A stretch of DNA of 64,000 nucleotides. It comes from an uncultured Pelagibacteraceae bacterium. Lineage in GTDB: Bacteria > Pseudomonadota > Alphaproteobacteria > Pelagibacterales > Pelagibacteraceae. Positions 9,083 to 19,562 of this stretch are shown in pieces. The position numbers and the translations under genes are program-made. Positions within the stretch are counted from its first letter, which is position 1; each line of letters starts with the position of its first letter. The notes below the pieces were generated by a model. It searched no databases and was not told where the DNA came from. It saw nothing but the letters and a program-made list of their open reading frames with translations. The DNA is taken from NCBI GenBank assembly GCA_902606115.1, contig CACLFM010000005.1:1-64000 (forward strand), in the 5' to 3' direction.

Positions 9083-10413
9083 TGGATCCATTATTATTAG
9101 GACTAGTTGTTGGTGTTTCTACTGTAGTGATGCTTTTTTCAGGTATACCTATTGCATTTGGACTGTGTTTTATATCTGTAATATTTTTAGTAATTGCTGA
9201 AGGCTTTGCAATTTTAAATGTTTTTGCAGAGACTTTTTATGCGGGCTTAAATTCCTTTGTTCTATTATCTATTCCAATGTTCATTTTAATGGGTATGGCT
9301 GTTGCAAATTCTCCAGCGGGTAAAGATTTATATACTGGGCTAGACAGATGGCTTTGGAGACTACCGGGTGGATTAGTTGTATCGAATATTGGAGCCTGTT
9401 CTATTTTTGCAGCATTAAGTGGATCGAGCCCTGCAACTTGCGCAGCTATAGGAACTATGGGAATTCCTGAAATGAGAAAAAGAGGTTATTCAGCTAGATT
9501 GGCTACAGGTTGTATTGCAGCTGGAGGAACTCTTGGTGTATTAATTCCGCCTAGTATTGTTTTAATTGTTTATGGTCTAGCAACAGGAACGTCTATTGGT
9601 AGGTTATTTTTATGCGGTGTTATCCCTGGCTTACTTCTTGCGGGATTGTTTATGTTATGGGCTTATATCTACTCATACTTTATTGATAAAAAATCAGCTG
9701 AAATTTTAAGAAATAGAAAACCACCAACCTTAAAAGAGAAATTAGAAGTTATTCCAAGAGTGCTTCCATTTTTAGCAATCGTAGTTGGGGTTTTATATGT
9801 TTTATATGGTGGAGTAGCCACACCATCTGAAGCCTCAGGTGTAGGAGCATTTCTAGTATTTGTTATGATTGCAGTAGTCTACAAAATTTATCAACCAAGA
9901 AAAATATGGGACATTGTTAAAGTGTCCATGAAAGAAAGTGTAATGATAATGTTTATTATTGCAGGCTCATATATTTTTGCATTTAGTTTATCCACTCTTT
10001 ATGTAACCCAGTCAATTGCCCAAACTATAGTAGAGATGGGATTGAACAAATGGGTTTTGTTTTTTTATATAAATATTTTCTTATTAATTGCTGGTTTCTT
10101 TTTACCCCCAGTTGCAGTAATTGTTATGACATCATCAATATTACTTCCAATAATTACACAGTTTGGTTTCGATCCTTACTGGTTTGCAATAGTATTTACC
10201 ATTAATATGGAGATTGGATTAATAACACCACCAGTTGGTTTAAATTTATATATTATAAAAGGTATTACTCCTGATGTAAGTCTATCTGAAATATTAAAAG
10301 GCTCTATTCCTTTTATGATTATGATGGTTATCTGTATAATAATATTGTGTATTTTCCCAGAAATAGTAACTTGGTTACCTGACAAACTAATGGGGAAAGC
10401 ACTTGCATATTAA
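9082..10413 (+). CDS. TRAP transporter large permease (DctM family)
   Basis: SIPMFILMGMAVANS...AALSGSSPATCAAIGTMGIPEM...GGTLGVLIPPSI; GTG start overlapping dctQ stop. Confidence 0.92.
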   Translation: MDPLLLGLVVGVSTVVMLFSGIPIAFGLCFISVIFLVIAEGFAILNVFAETFYAGLNSFVLLSIPMFILMGMAVANSPAGKDLYTGLDRWLWRLPGGLVVSNIGACSIFAALSGSSPATCAAIGTMGIPEMRKRGYSARLATGCIAAGGTLGVLIPPSIVLIVYGLATGTSIGRLFLCGVIPGLLLAGLFMLWAYIYSYFIDKKSAEILRNRKPPTLKEKLEVIPRVLPFLAIVVGVLYVLYGGVATPSEASGVGAFLVFVMIAVVYKIYQPRKIWDIVKVSMKESVMIMFIIAGSYIFAFSLSTLYVTQSIAQTIVEMGLNKWVLFFYINIFLLIAGFFLPPVAVIVMTSSILLPIITQFGFDPYWFAIVFTINMEIGLITPPVGLNLYIIKGITPDVSLSEILKGSIPFMIMMVICIIILCIFPEIVTWLPDKLMGKALAY

Positions 10414-11407
10414 CAACAAAATTAATCGAAAAATATCAGTTGCTCCGATGATGGATTGTACTGACCGTCATGACAGATTTTTTTTAAGACTAATAAGCAA
10501 AAACGTTATGCTTTACTCCGAGATGGTTGCAACAAAATCAGCAATACATGGTGATAGAGAAAAGATTTTAGGTTTTAGAAATGAGGAACATCCTGTTGCC
10601 CTTCAAGTAGGCGGTTCAGATAAAAATGAACTTGCAGAAGTAGCTAAGTTGGCTGAAGAATATGGGTACAAAGAAATTAATCTCAATCTTGGATGTCCAA
10701 GCAAAAAGGTGCAGAAAAATTCTTTTGGTGCTTGTTTAATGAAAGATCCAAATTTAGTTGCAGATTGCTTAAACAAAATGGTAAATGCCTGCAACATACC
10801 TGTTACTGCTAAAACAAGAATAGGGGTTGATGATATTGAGGATTTTGACTACTTGAATAATTTTGTTAATAGAATAAATGAAGCGGGATGCAAAACAATT
10901 ATATTACATGCTAGAAAAGCGATTTTAAAAGGACTTACTCCAAAACAAAATCTTTCAATACCAAAATTGAATTATGAAAGAGTTTATGAGATTAAAAAAG
11001 AAAATCCTGATCTAGAAATTATAATTAATGGTGGGATTGCAAATATTGAAGATATTAAGAAACATTTAAAAATATGTGATGGTGTAATGATTGGAAGAGC
11101 AATTTACCAAAATCCATATTTTTTGTCTGAAATAGAAAAAGAAATATTTAATAACAATATCATTCCATCTAGGGAGGACATAGCTAAAGAAATACTAAAA
11201 TACTTAGAAGAAGAGGTAAAATTAGGAACAAAAGTAAATCATGTTATGAGGCATACTGTAGGATTGTATCATGGACAACCTGGATCAAAAGATTGGAAAA
11301 GATACTTAAGCAATAACATGATGGCAAGAGATTCTGATTTTCAAAAGGCTAAACACATTATGACAATCGTTCAAAATAATGAAAAAGCTAATCAAATTAA
11401 CGCTTAA
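10403..11407 (+). CDS. dusA: tRNA-dihydrouridine synthase A
   Basis: ISVAPMMDCTDRHDRFFLRL...INLNLGCPSKKVQKNSFGACLM; DusA-like. Confidence 0.9.
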   Translation: MHINNKINRKISVAPMMDCTDRHDRFFLRLISKNVMLYSEMVATKSAIHGDREKILGFRNEEHPVALQVGGSDKNELAEVAKLAEEYGYKEINLNLGCPSKKVQKNSFGACLMKDPNLVADCLNKMVNACNIPVTAKTRIGVDDIEDFDYLNNFVNRINEAGCKTIILHARKAILKGLTPKQNLSIPKLNYERVYEIKKENPDLEIIINGGIANIEDIKKHLKICDGVMIGRAIYQNPYFLSEIEKEIFNNNIIPSREDIAKEILKYLEEEVKLGTKVNHVMRHTVGLYHGQPGSKDWKRYLSNNMMARDSDFQKAKHIMTIVQNNEKANQINA

Positions 11408-12243
11408 TGGAAAATTTAACTTTAAGTGAAATAATAAATTTACTAACAGTTCTTGGTGTTGCCGCTGCGGTAGCTGGTTTTATGGCTGGTTTACTAGGGG
11501 TAGGTGGTGGAATAATTATGGTTCCAGCACTTTATTATGCATTTACAGTTTTAGATTTTGATTTAGTTACAAGAATGCATTTATCTGTTGGAACCTCACT
11601 TGCAATAATTATACCTACTTCAATTATTTCAACCAAAACCCATATGGAGCATAATGCTGTAGATTTTAATATGGTAAAATCTTTCGGAATTTTCATTATT
11701 TTAGGTGTCTTTTTTGGAACATTTTTAGCTGTTAGTTTAAAGACACCAGCATTAGTTTTATTTTTTGCAATCTTTTCATTTTGTGTGGGTCTATTCTTTA
11801 TTTTTTTAAGAGAACAATTAATGGATAAGCCTAAGAAAATCTCAAAACTTATTAAAAAAATTTCAGGAATATTGATAGGGTTTATTTCTGTTCCACTTGG
11901 GATTGGAGGAGGTTCTTTAATGGTCCCTTTTATGAGAACATTTGGTTATGATATTAGAAAGTCTATAGGCACAGCAGCAGCAGTTGGTTTTTTAATAGCC
12001 TTAACTGGATCAATTACTATGATAACAGGAGGTGAAATAATGAATAATGTTAAATCTCCATTTAGTTTTGGTTATATTAATTTATTGGGTTTTTTAGTTT
12101 TTGTTCCTGTAACGATGATAATGGCTCGAATTGGAGCCAAAGTTGTTTATAAAATTAATAAAAAGTTATTGAGTAAAATATTTGGGTGTTTTTTATTAAT
12201 GGTTTCTGTTAGGTCATTTATTGAATATTTTAATATAAATTAA
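11407..12243 (+). CDS. TauE/SafE family anion exporter
   Basis: GFMAGLLGVGGGIIMVPALYY and second half SVPLGIGGGSLMVPFMR. Confidence 0.85.
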   Translation: MENLTLSEIINLLTVLGVAAAVAGFMAGLLGVGGGIIMVPALYYAFTVLDFDLVTRMHLSVGTSLAIIIPTSIISTKTHMEHNAVDFNMVKSFGIFIILGVFFGTFLAVSLKTPALVLFFAIFSFCVGLFFIFLREQLMDKPKKISKLIKKISGILIGFISVPLGIGGGSLMVPFMRTFGYDIRKSIGTAAAVGFLIALTGSITMITGGEIMNNVKSPFSFGYINLLGFLVFVPVTMIMARIGAKVVYKINKKLLSKIFGCFLLMVSVRSFIEYFNIN

Positions 12244-12256
12244 CCAACTGATTCTT

Positions 12257-13090
12257 TTGTCCTTGTCAATTTTAATAAATGAATATTGGTACTTTATTTT
12301 ACTGATAGTTTTTGCAGCTGCTGCTGTTGGATTTTTTGCTGGACTATTTGGTATAGGAGGAGGTTTGATTTCTGTGCCTTGTCTTTTCTTTATATTTGAA
12401 ACATTAAATATTGAAAAAAATTTTTTAATGCATTTAACCGTAGGGACTGCTTTTACAATTACAATTTTTACCTCTTCAGCATCTGTCTTTACCCATTACA
12501 AAAATAAACTAGTTGATTTGAACGTAGTCAAAACATTTGGTCTTTTTGTAGTTACTGGAGTTTTATTAGGAACAGTTTTTGCAGCATACATGACTACAAA
12601 AAATCTTGTTTTATTTTTCTCAGTCGTCGTTTATATTTTTGGAGCTTACTTAATGCTTGCAAACGAAAAAGTCAAAAAAGTAAACGCAAATAAAACATTT
12701 TATCCAAAAGCTATTTTTGGATTAATGTCAGGTTTTATATCTGCGCCCATGGGGATTACTGGAGCAATGATGAATGTACCGCTTCTTAGATATTTAGGTT
12801 ATCCTATAAGTAAATGCATAGGAAGTGCGGCAACTATAGGTCTATTCATATCTCTTACCGGTTCAGTAGGATTTTTAATTTCAGGTTTTTATTTTAATGC
12901 AGATTTGCCATTTAGTATTGGCTTTGTAAATATTCCAGCTTTTTTATTATTCGTTCCAATTACAACTTTTATGGCTAGATTTGGAGCCAATACAGTATAC
13001 AAGATGAATAAAATTAAAGCTCAAAGACTTTTTGGAGTTTTTCTTTATGCTGTCGGCACAATATTTATTTACAGATATTTTAATATTTAA
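12257..13090 (+). CDS. TauE/SafE family anion exporter (tandem paralog)
   Basis: GFFAGLFGIGGGLISVPCLFF; SAPMGITGAMMNVPLLR; TTG start. Confidence 0.85.
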   Translation: MSLSILINEYWYFILLIVFAAAAVGFFAGLFGIGGGLISVPCLFFIFETLNIEKNFLMHLTVGTAFTITIFTSSASVFTHYKNKLVDLNVVKTFGLFVVTGVLLGTVFAAYMTTKNLVLFFSVVVYIFGAYLMLANEKVKKVNANKTFYPKAIFGLMSGFISAPMGITGAMMNVPLLRYLGYPISKCIGSAATIGLFISLTGSVGFLISGFYFNADLPFSIGFVNIPAFLLFVPITTFMARFGANTVYKMNKIKAQRLFGVFLYAVGTIFIYRYFNI

Positions 13091-14535
13091 TTAATCTTTT
13101 GATCGTATTCACCAATTTTCCCGGTGTCTTGAAGCAACTTATCTATAAAATAAAAGATTTCTTTCTTTATTTCGTCAGAAGTTGGGCTTTCAGTGACTAC
13201 AACTAAAGATGGTTTGTTTGAAGAAGCCCTTACCAATCCCCACGATCCATCCTCTAATGTAAATCTAATTCCATTAACTGTAAGAATACTATTAATTCTT
13301 TGTCCCTTAATTTTAAATTCATCATCTTTTAATTTATTAATTTTATTGATTATGTCGTCAATGACGCCATATTTTTCTTCATCTCTACAAAAAGGACCCA
13401 TAGTTGGACTTTGAAAAGTCTTGGGCAAACTTTTTATAAGGATATCTAATTTTTCGTTTTGATTATCCAAAAGATTACAAACCTGGATTGCTGAATTAAT
13501 TCCATCATCAAAACCATAACCAAGCGGTTTATTAAAAAAGAAATGTCCACTTTTTTCAAATCCAGCAATCGCTTTATCTTCATTTACTTTTCTTTTGATG
13601 TATGAATGACCTGTCTTCCAATATATAGTTTCACAATTATTTTTTTTTAAAACCTCATCTTTCATGAATAAACCTGTTGACTTTACATCAACTACAAATT
13701 TTGAATTTTTATATTGATTTGAAATATTTCTTGCAATTAACAGTCCAATTTTATCTGCAAAAATTTCATCACCTTTGTTATCTATGACACCAACTCTGTC
13801 CCCATCTCCATCAAAACCAAAACCCACATCAGCATTATTTGTCTTTACACATTTTGCAATTTCGTGAAGCATCTCCATATCCTCTGGATTGGGATTATAT
13901 CTTGGAAAAGTGTAATCTAAATTACAATCTAACTCTATTACCTCACATCCAATACCTCTCAAAATTTCTGGAGCAAATATACCAGCTGTCCCGTTCCCGC
14001 AAGCAGCAACAACTTTTAATTTTCTTTTTAATTTTGTTTTAGAAAGTTCATCAATATATACTTTGTTAAATTCTTTTATTTCTTCAAACCGTCCTTTACC
14101 CTTTTCGAATTTTTGATTTAAGACAATATCTTTAAGTTCAGACATTTCATCTTTACAATGAGTAAGACCTTTTTCAATCCCCATTTTGATACCTGTCCAA
14201 CCATTTTCATTATGGCTGGCTGTTATCATGGCAACTGCATCAGAATTTAATTTAAATTGAGAAAAATAAACTGTAGGTGACAAACATAATCCAATATCTT
14301 TAACATTACATCCAGTAGATAATAATCCTTTTACAAAGTTTTTCTTAACATTTTCACTGTAAGATCTGTAATCATGACCAACTATTACTGTTGGATCTTT
14401 CACTTTATTAACAACTTGAGTACCAAAACCCTTACCTACAGCTTCTATCCCAAGCTCGTTTATACTATTTGGGAATAGCCATCTTGCATCGTATTCACGA
14501 AAACCAAATTCATCTATTAAGATTTTTTCTGACAT
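13087..14535 (-). CDS. Phosphomannomutase/phosphoglucomutase
   Basis: MITASHNENGWTGIKMG, GFGFDGDGDRVGVID, GFEKSGHFFF motifs. Confidence 0.9.
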   Translation of the reverse strand: MSEKILIDEFGFREYDARWLFPNSINELGIEAVGKGFGTQVVNKVKDPTVIVGHDYRSYSENVKKNFVKGLLSTGCNVKDIGLCLSPTVYFSQFKLNSDAVAMITASHNENGWTGIKMGIEKGLTHCKDEMSELKDIVLNQKFEKGKGRFEEIKEFNKVYIDELSKTKLKRKLKVVAACGNGTAGIFAPEILRGIGCEVIELDCNLDYTFPRYNPNPEDMEMLHEIAKCVKTNNADVGFGFDGDGDRVGVIDNKGDEIFADKIGLLIARNISNQYKNSKFVVDVKSTGLFMKDEVLKKNNCETIYWKTGHSYIKRKVNEDKAIAGFEKSGHFFFNKPLGYGFDDGINSAIQVCNLLDNQNEKLDILIKSLPKTFQSPTMGPFCRDEEKYGVIDDIINKINKLKDDEFKIKGQRINSILTVNGIRFTLEDGSWGLVRASSNKPSLVVVTESPTSDEIKKEIFYFIDKLLQDTGKIGEYDQKIN

Positions 14536-14538
14536 AAT

Positions 14539-15519
14539 CTATTTTTTTATTAATTCTGACCAGATCGATAAGTTCTTCATTATGGACAAAGAATCATTGA
14601 TATTTACTAAAAATTTATCATCTTTTTTATTTTTTTCAAAATTATCGGCTACTATTCTAATTTGGTTTGCATACAAAGATAAATCTGAATTAACTAGCTT
14701 CTTATAATACGAATTTCCTTGTGATATTTCTAATGTGGTTTTATTACTAGGTAGCCATGGTTCATTAATAATTAATTTACCTTTTTTACCTTCTATAATC
14801 GTCCTATTTTCATAATTTTCTTTAAAACTAACTTTAATTTGACATTTGACTTTATTGTCAATTTCAATCACGGCTTCAGCATAATCTTCAACATTTGTTT
14901 CTGTAAAGCTTCCATAAGCATCAAGGAATTTGTACTGATTATTATCTTTATAAAGTAAGTTTAACAAACTTAATGGATAGCAGCCTATGTCTAGTATTGC
15001 GCCACCTCCTAACTTTTTATTAAAAAGTCTGGATTCTGGTTTAACTTTATTTACTTTAAAACCAAAGTTTGATTGTATATTTATTACTTCTCCTAATTCA
15101 TAAGTAATGATCTCTTGGATTATTTTTGTTTGTGGATGAGATCGATATGCAAATCCTTCATAAATAACCACATTATTTTTTGTTATATAATCCGATACTT
15201 TAACTGCTTCTGAATAATTTAGCGTTAGTGGTTTTTCGCATAAAATATTTTTATTATTTTCAGAACATTTTTTTATTAAGTCAAAATGAGTATTGTTAAG
15301 AGTGGCTATATAGATTGCATTTATACTTTTATCTTTAATAATATCTTCATAATTATTGTAAGTATTTATATTCTTGTAATTAAATTTATTTAGAAAATCT
15401 TTAATCCTATTTTTATCATGACTTGCTATACCAACTAGACTTGAATTGTTTGTTTCTGTAATTGCACTAGCAAAATTTTGAGCCATATTTCCTAAACCAA
15501 TTATTCCCCAGTTAATCAT
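14539..15519 (-). CDS. Gfo/Idh/MocA family oxidoreductase
   Basis: INWGIIGLGNMAQNFASAI...NKNILCEKPLTLNYSEAVKVSDY. Confidence 0.85.
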   Translation of the reverse strand: MINWGIIGLGNMAQNFASAITETNNSSLVGIASHDKNRIKDFLNKFNYKNINTYNNYEDIIKDKSINAIYIATLNNTHFDLIKKCSENNKNILCEKPLTLNYSEAVKVSDYITKNNVVIYEGFAYRSHPQTKIIQEIITYELGEVINIQSNFGFKVNKVKPESRLFNKKLGGGAILDIGCYPLSLLNLLYKDNNQYKFLDAYGSFTETNVEDYAEAVIEIDNKVKCQIKVSFKENYENRTIIEGKKGKLIINEPWLPSNKTTLEISQGNSYYKKLVNSDLSLYANQIRIVADNFEKNKKDDKFLVNINDSLSIMKNLSIWSELIKK

Positions 15520-15523
15520 TTAA

Positions 15524-16420
15524 CTAATCAAACCACAGATTAAGTTTTTTTTGAATTTCTTCTGATTGTAGATAAGTAGGTAATTTATCATTATTTATTT
15601 TTTTTAATTTATAATCAAAATTCCATCTTTCTTTATATTTTTCTTTATCTGCAAAGTGGTTAAAAAACATTTCTTTATCATCAATTTTTTTTTGCAAATC
15701 ATCAACCGTTAAACCACTCAATTTAAATTCATCATGGTGTCCAAAATTAGAATATTTTTCGTACATTTTTTCTGCAGACATGAGATTAGTAAAATGCCAA
15801 CCTCCATCATTTATGATTTCAAGATTTATATATTTGTTTTTTGAAAATATTGTATCTAATCTCCAGTAAGGATATCTTTTATTTTTTAAATTTCTTAGCC
15901 AAGACATGGATAAGAGTTTTTTTTTCTTAACTGCTTTGGACCCATACCACGGTATTAAGTCATATAATAAATTAAATTTATAATAAAAGAATAATTGCTT
16001 AAAAATTAATATATTTTTTTTAGAATTTTTAAATTGTTTAGAATCTAAGTTTGGTATTTCATCATTATCGCTTAGTATAATTAAATCATCATCATTGACA
16101 TCTGATAAAGCTTTAATCATATAATCATAAGATAACTCTATTCTTTTTAAACTATCACTTCTTTTCTCAAATGGCTTTGCTAAACCATCTTTATCCCCAA
16201 TTATATTCGGAGGCTCTTCGTCAATGACAATATATGAAATCTTGTCCTTGAATTTTGGATAATTATTAATATCAAAATTTAATTTTTTCTTTTTTCCACT
16301 GTGTGAAAATGTAGATTCGCAAACTATAAATTTTTCCACAAAGTCATTAAGAACATTAAATCTTATATCCATCATTAAGTGTTCTGAATAGAAGGTGGTA
16401 CAATCATAGATTTTCATCAA
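15524..16420 (-). CDS. Glycosyltransferase family 17-like protein
   Basis: MMKIYDCTTFYSEHLMMDIRFNVLNDFVEKFIVCESTFSHSGKKKKLNF; DDLIILSDNDEIPN; DGGWHFTNL. Confidence 0.7.
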   Translation of the reverse strand: MMKIYDCTTFYSEHLMMDIRFNVLNDFVEKFIVCESTFSHSGKKKKLNFDINNYPKFKDKISYIVIDEEPPNIIGDKDGLAKPFEKRSDSLKRIELSYDYMIKALSDVNDDDLIILSDNDEIPNLDSKQFKNSKKNILIFKQLFFYYKFNLLYDLIPWYGSKAVKKKKLLSMSWLRNLKNKRYPYWRLDTIFSKNKYINLEIINDGGWHFTNLMSAEKMYEKYSNFGHHDEFKLSGLTVDDLQKKIDDKEMFFNHFADKEKYKERWNFDYKLKKINNDKLPTYLQSEEIQKKLNLWFD

Positions 16421-16541
16421 TTTTTTAAATTCTAGCTAAATTGCTTCAATTTTATGGTAAGGCTTACTTTAATTTGTTGATAAATGTAATTTATTAGTTG
16501 AAATTTATTTTGAGTGTTCTATAAATGTTCTATTGATTTTT

Positions 16542-16588
16542 AATTTATATAGTATATTTAAAGATCTTACACACAACATATAGTTGTT
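16542..16588 (+). promoter_or_regulatory. Candidate NrdR box pair upstream of nrdA
   Basis: Palindromic ACAAC-ATATA-GTTGT (16573-16587) resembles the NrdR box; a weaker AATTTATATAGTATAT lies about 31 bp upstream centre to centre. Confidence 0.45.
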
Positions 16589-16619
16589 TTTAATATAAAG
16601 TTTTATAAAAGGGAGTTAA

Positions 16620-18560
16620 ATGAACAAAGTTTTGTCTCAGGCTATAAAGAAAGCTGTCTCTGATTTTAAACCTAGGATTGAAATCAAGGATAAAAATAAA
16701 GGTCCAGACCTTTTCTCTCTAAGTGACAACACAGAGTTATTTCAGAATTCAAGAGGCATAACTATTAAAATAGATAGAACGAGAGATAAAAACTTAACAG
16801 ACTTCGGTAGAGCAACATTAAACGATAGATATCTAGGAGAAAACGAGTCATTCCAAGATTTATTTGCAAGAGTTGCAAGTCACTATGCAGACGATAATTT
16901 GCATGCTCAAAGATTATATAATTACATTAGTAATCTATGGTTTATGCCTGCAACACCAGTTCTGTCTAATGGCGGCACATCAAGAGGTTTGCCGATTTCT
17001 TGTTTTTTAAATGAAGCTAATGATAGCTTACAAGGTATTTTAGGACTTTGGAGTGAAAATGTTTGGTTAGCAGCCAGAGGTGGTGGTATAGGAAGTTATT
17101 GGGGCAACTTAAGATCAATAGGTGAGAAAATAGGTAGAGTAGGTAAAACATCAGGAATTATTCCATTCATAAAAGTTATGGACTCGCTTACGATGGCAAT
17201 TAGCCAAGGATCTTTAAGAAGAGGCTCCGCAGCATGTTATTTACCAATTGATCATCCAGAAATTGAAGAATTTATTGAAATGAGAAGACCAACTGGAGGT
17301 GACCCAAATAGAAAATCACTTAATTTACATCATGGAGTACTTGTATCAGATGCATTTATGAGAGCTGTAGAATTAGATGAGCAATGGGCGTTAAAAAGTC
17401 CAAAAGATGGAGCAGTTCAACAAACAGTATCTGCTAGAAATTTATGGATAAGATTACTAACTGCAAGAGTGGAAACAGGCGAACCATATATTATTTATAT
17501 TGATACTGTTAACAGACAAATACCACAGCACCATAAATTAGCTGGGCTAACAGTTAAAACTTCTAATTTATGTAGTGAAATAACTTTACCAACAGGAATT
17601 GATAAAGAGGGAAGAGATAGGACAGCCGTTTGTTGTTTATCATCTTTGAATGTAGAGAAATATGACGAGTGGAAAGATGATGAAAAATTCGTAGATGATG
17701 TGATGAGATTTTTAGATAATGTTTTAAGTGACTTTATAAAGAACGCACCTAGTGAATTTAGTGATGCAGTATATTCTGCAGAAAAAGAAAGAAGTGTCGG
17801 ACTTGGAGTTATGGGCCTTCATTCATATTTCCAAAAAAAAATGATCCCTTTAGAGTCTGTTATGAGCAAAGTTTGGAACAAAAAGATTTTTGAAAATATT
17901 CAAAATAAAGTAGACAAATCTTCAAAAGATTTAGCAGAGGAAAGAGGTTCTTGTCCTGATGCTGAGGACTATGGTTTTAAAGAAAGGTTTTCTAATAAAA
18001 CTGCCATAGCACCGACAGCATCTATTTCTATTATATGTGGTGGCACATCACCAGGTGTAGAGCCCATTGCAGCAAATAGTTATACTCATAAAACTCTTTC
18101 AGGATCTTTTAATGTTAGAAATAAATATTTAAAAGAAATATTAGAAAAATACGGCAAAGATAACGATGAAGTTTGGTCCAGTATTACAACAAACCAAGGT
18201 TCAGTTTCTCATCTTGACTTTTTAAAACAAGAAGAAAAAGATGTGTTCAAAACAGCGTTTGAGCTAGATCAAAGATGGCTTGTTGATTTAAGTGCAGATA
18301 GAACCCCGCACATATCTCAAGCTCAATCAATTAACTTATTTTTACCTGCTGATGTTCATAAGAAAGATTTACATCAAATTCATTTCCAAGCTTGGAAAAA
18401 AGGACTAAAAAGTCTTTATTATTGCAGGTCAAAATCAATACAAAGAGCTGAGAATGTTAACGATGCAAAATCAACAGATATTACAGCTAATGTTTACAAG
18501 TCGAAAAATCAACAACAATCAGAAGAAAACAAATATGAGGAGTGTTTATCATGTCAGTAG
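16620..18560 (+). CDS. nrdA: Ribonucleoside-diphosphate reductase alpha subunit (class I)
   Basis: FMPATPVLSNGGT, AARGGGIGSYWG, NLCSEI, C-terminal redox pair EECLSCQ; no N-terminal ATP-cone evident. Confidence 0.9.
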   Translation: MNKVLSQAIKKAVSDFKPRIEIKDKNKGPDLFSLSDNTELFQNSRGITIKIDRTRDKNLTDFGRATLNDRYLGENESFQDLFARVASHYADDNLHAQRLYNYISNLWFMPATPVLSNGGTSRGLPISCFLNEANDSLQGILGLWSENVWLAARGGGIGSYWGNLRSIGEKIGRVGKTSGIIPFIKVMDSLTMAISQGSLRRGSAACYLPIDHPEIEEFIEMRRPTGGDPNRKSLNLHHGVLVSDAFMRAVELDEQWALKSPKDGAVQQTVSARNLWIRLLTARVETGEPYIIYIDTVNRQIPQHHKLAGLTVKTSNLCSEITLPTGIDKEGRDRTAVCCLSSLNVEKYDEWKDDEKFVDDVMRFLDNVLSDFIKNAPSEFSDAVYSAEKERSVGLGVMGLHSYFQKKMIPLESVMSKVWNKKIFENIQNKVDKSSKDLAEERGSCPDAEDYGFKERFSNKTAIAPTASISIICGGTSPGVEPIAANSYTHKTLSGSFNVRNKYLKEILEKYGKDNDEVWSSITTNQGSVSHLDFLKQEEKDVFKTAFELDQRWLVDLSADRTPHISQAQSINLFLPADVHKKDLHQIHFQAWKKGLKSLYYCRSKSIQRAENVNDAKSTDITANVYKSKNQQQSEENKYEECLSCQ

Positions 18561-19561
18561 CAAAGAAAGAAGAGAGTGGAAAAATTATTCAACCAAAAAA
18601 AATGGGATTATTAGTTGAAAATCCTGTTTACAAACCATTTAGATATCCATGGTGTTATGATGCATGGTTAACTCAACAAAGAATTCATTGGTTGCCAGAA
18701 GAAGTTCCTTTAGGTGACGACGTTAGAGATTGGCAAAAAAATTTAACAGGACCAGAAAAAAACCTAGTAACCCAAATTTTTAGGTTTTTTACTCAAGCTG
18801 ATGTTGAAGTAAATAATTGTTACCTCAGACATTACACAAGTGTTTTTAAACCAACAGAAGTTTTAATGATGATGACTGCATTTGCATCAATGGAAACTGT
18901 TCATGTCGCTGCATACTCACATTTATTGGATACTATTGGGATGCCAGAGTCTGAATATTCTGCTTTCATGAAATACAAAGAAATGAAAGATAAATACGAT
19001 TATATGCAAGGCTTTAATGTAAACTCTAAAGAAGATATTGCAAAAACTGTTGCAGTTTTTAGTGCTTTTACTGAAGGACTTCAATTATTTGCTAGTTTTG
19101 CAATTTTATTAAACTTTCCAAGACACAACAAACTTAAAGGCATGGGTCAAATTGTAACTTGGTCTGTAAGAGATGAAACTCTTCATTGCAATTCAATGAT
19201 TAGAATATTTAAAGAGTTCATAAAAGAAAATCCTGAAATTTGGACTCCTAAATTAAAAAAAGAACTCTATGAAGCATGCAGAACTATAATTGAGCATGAA
19301 GACGCATTTATAGATTTAGCTTTTGAGATGGGCCCTTTACAAGGATTAACTGCTAAAGAAGTAAAAGATTACATTAGATTTATTGGAAACAGAAGATTAG
19401 TCCAATTAGGTTTAGAACCTATTTATGATGTACAGAAAAACCCATTAACATGGTTAGACACTATGTTAAATGCAGTAGAGCACATGAACTTTTTTGAAGG
19501 AAGAGCTACGGAATACTCAAAAGCATCAACACAAGGAAGTTGGGTAGAAGCTTTTTCATAA
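18542..19561 (+). CDS. nrdB: Ribonucleoside-diphosphate reductase beta subunit
   Basis: Metal ligand and radical-Tyr pattern METVHVAAYSHLL; VRDETLHCNSM. Start probably the second ATG (MSVAKKEES). Confidence 0.9.
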   Translation: MFIMSVAKKEESGKIIQPKKMGLLVENPVYKPFRYPWCYDAWLTQQRIHWLPEEVPLGDDVRDWQKNLTGPEKNLVTQIFRFFTQADVEVNNCYLRHYTSVFKPTEVLMMMTAFASMETVHVAAYSHLLDTIGMPESEYSAFMKYKEMKDKYDYMQGFNVNSKEDIAKTVAVFSAFTEGLQLFASFAILLNFPRHNKLKGMGQIVTWSVRDETLHCNSMIRIFKEFIKENPEIWTPKLKKELYEACRTIIEHEDAFIDLAFEMGPLQGLTAKEVKDYIRFIGNRRLVQLGLEPIYDVQKNPLTWLDTMLNAVEHMNFFEGRATEYSKASTQGSWVEAFS

Positions 19562-19562
19562 T

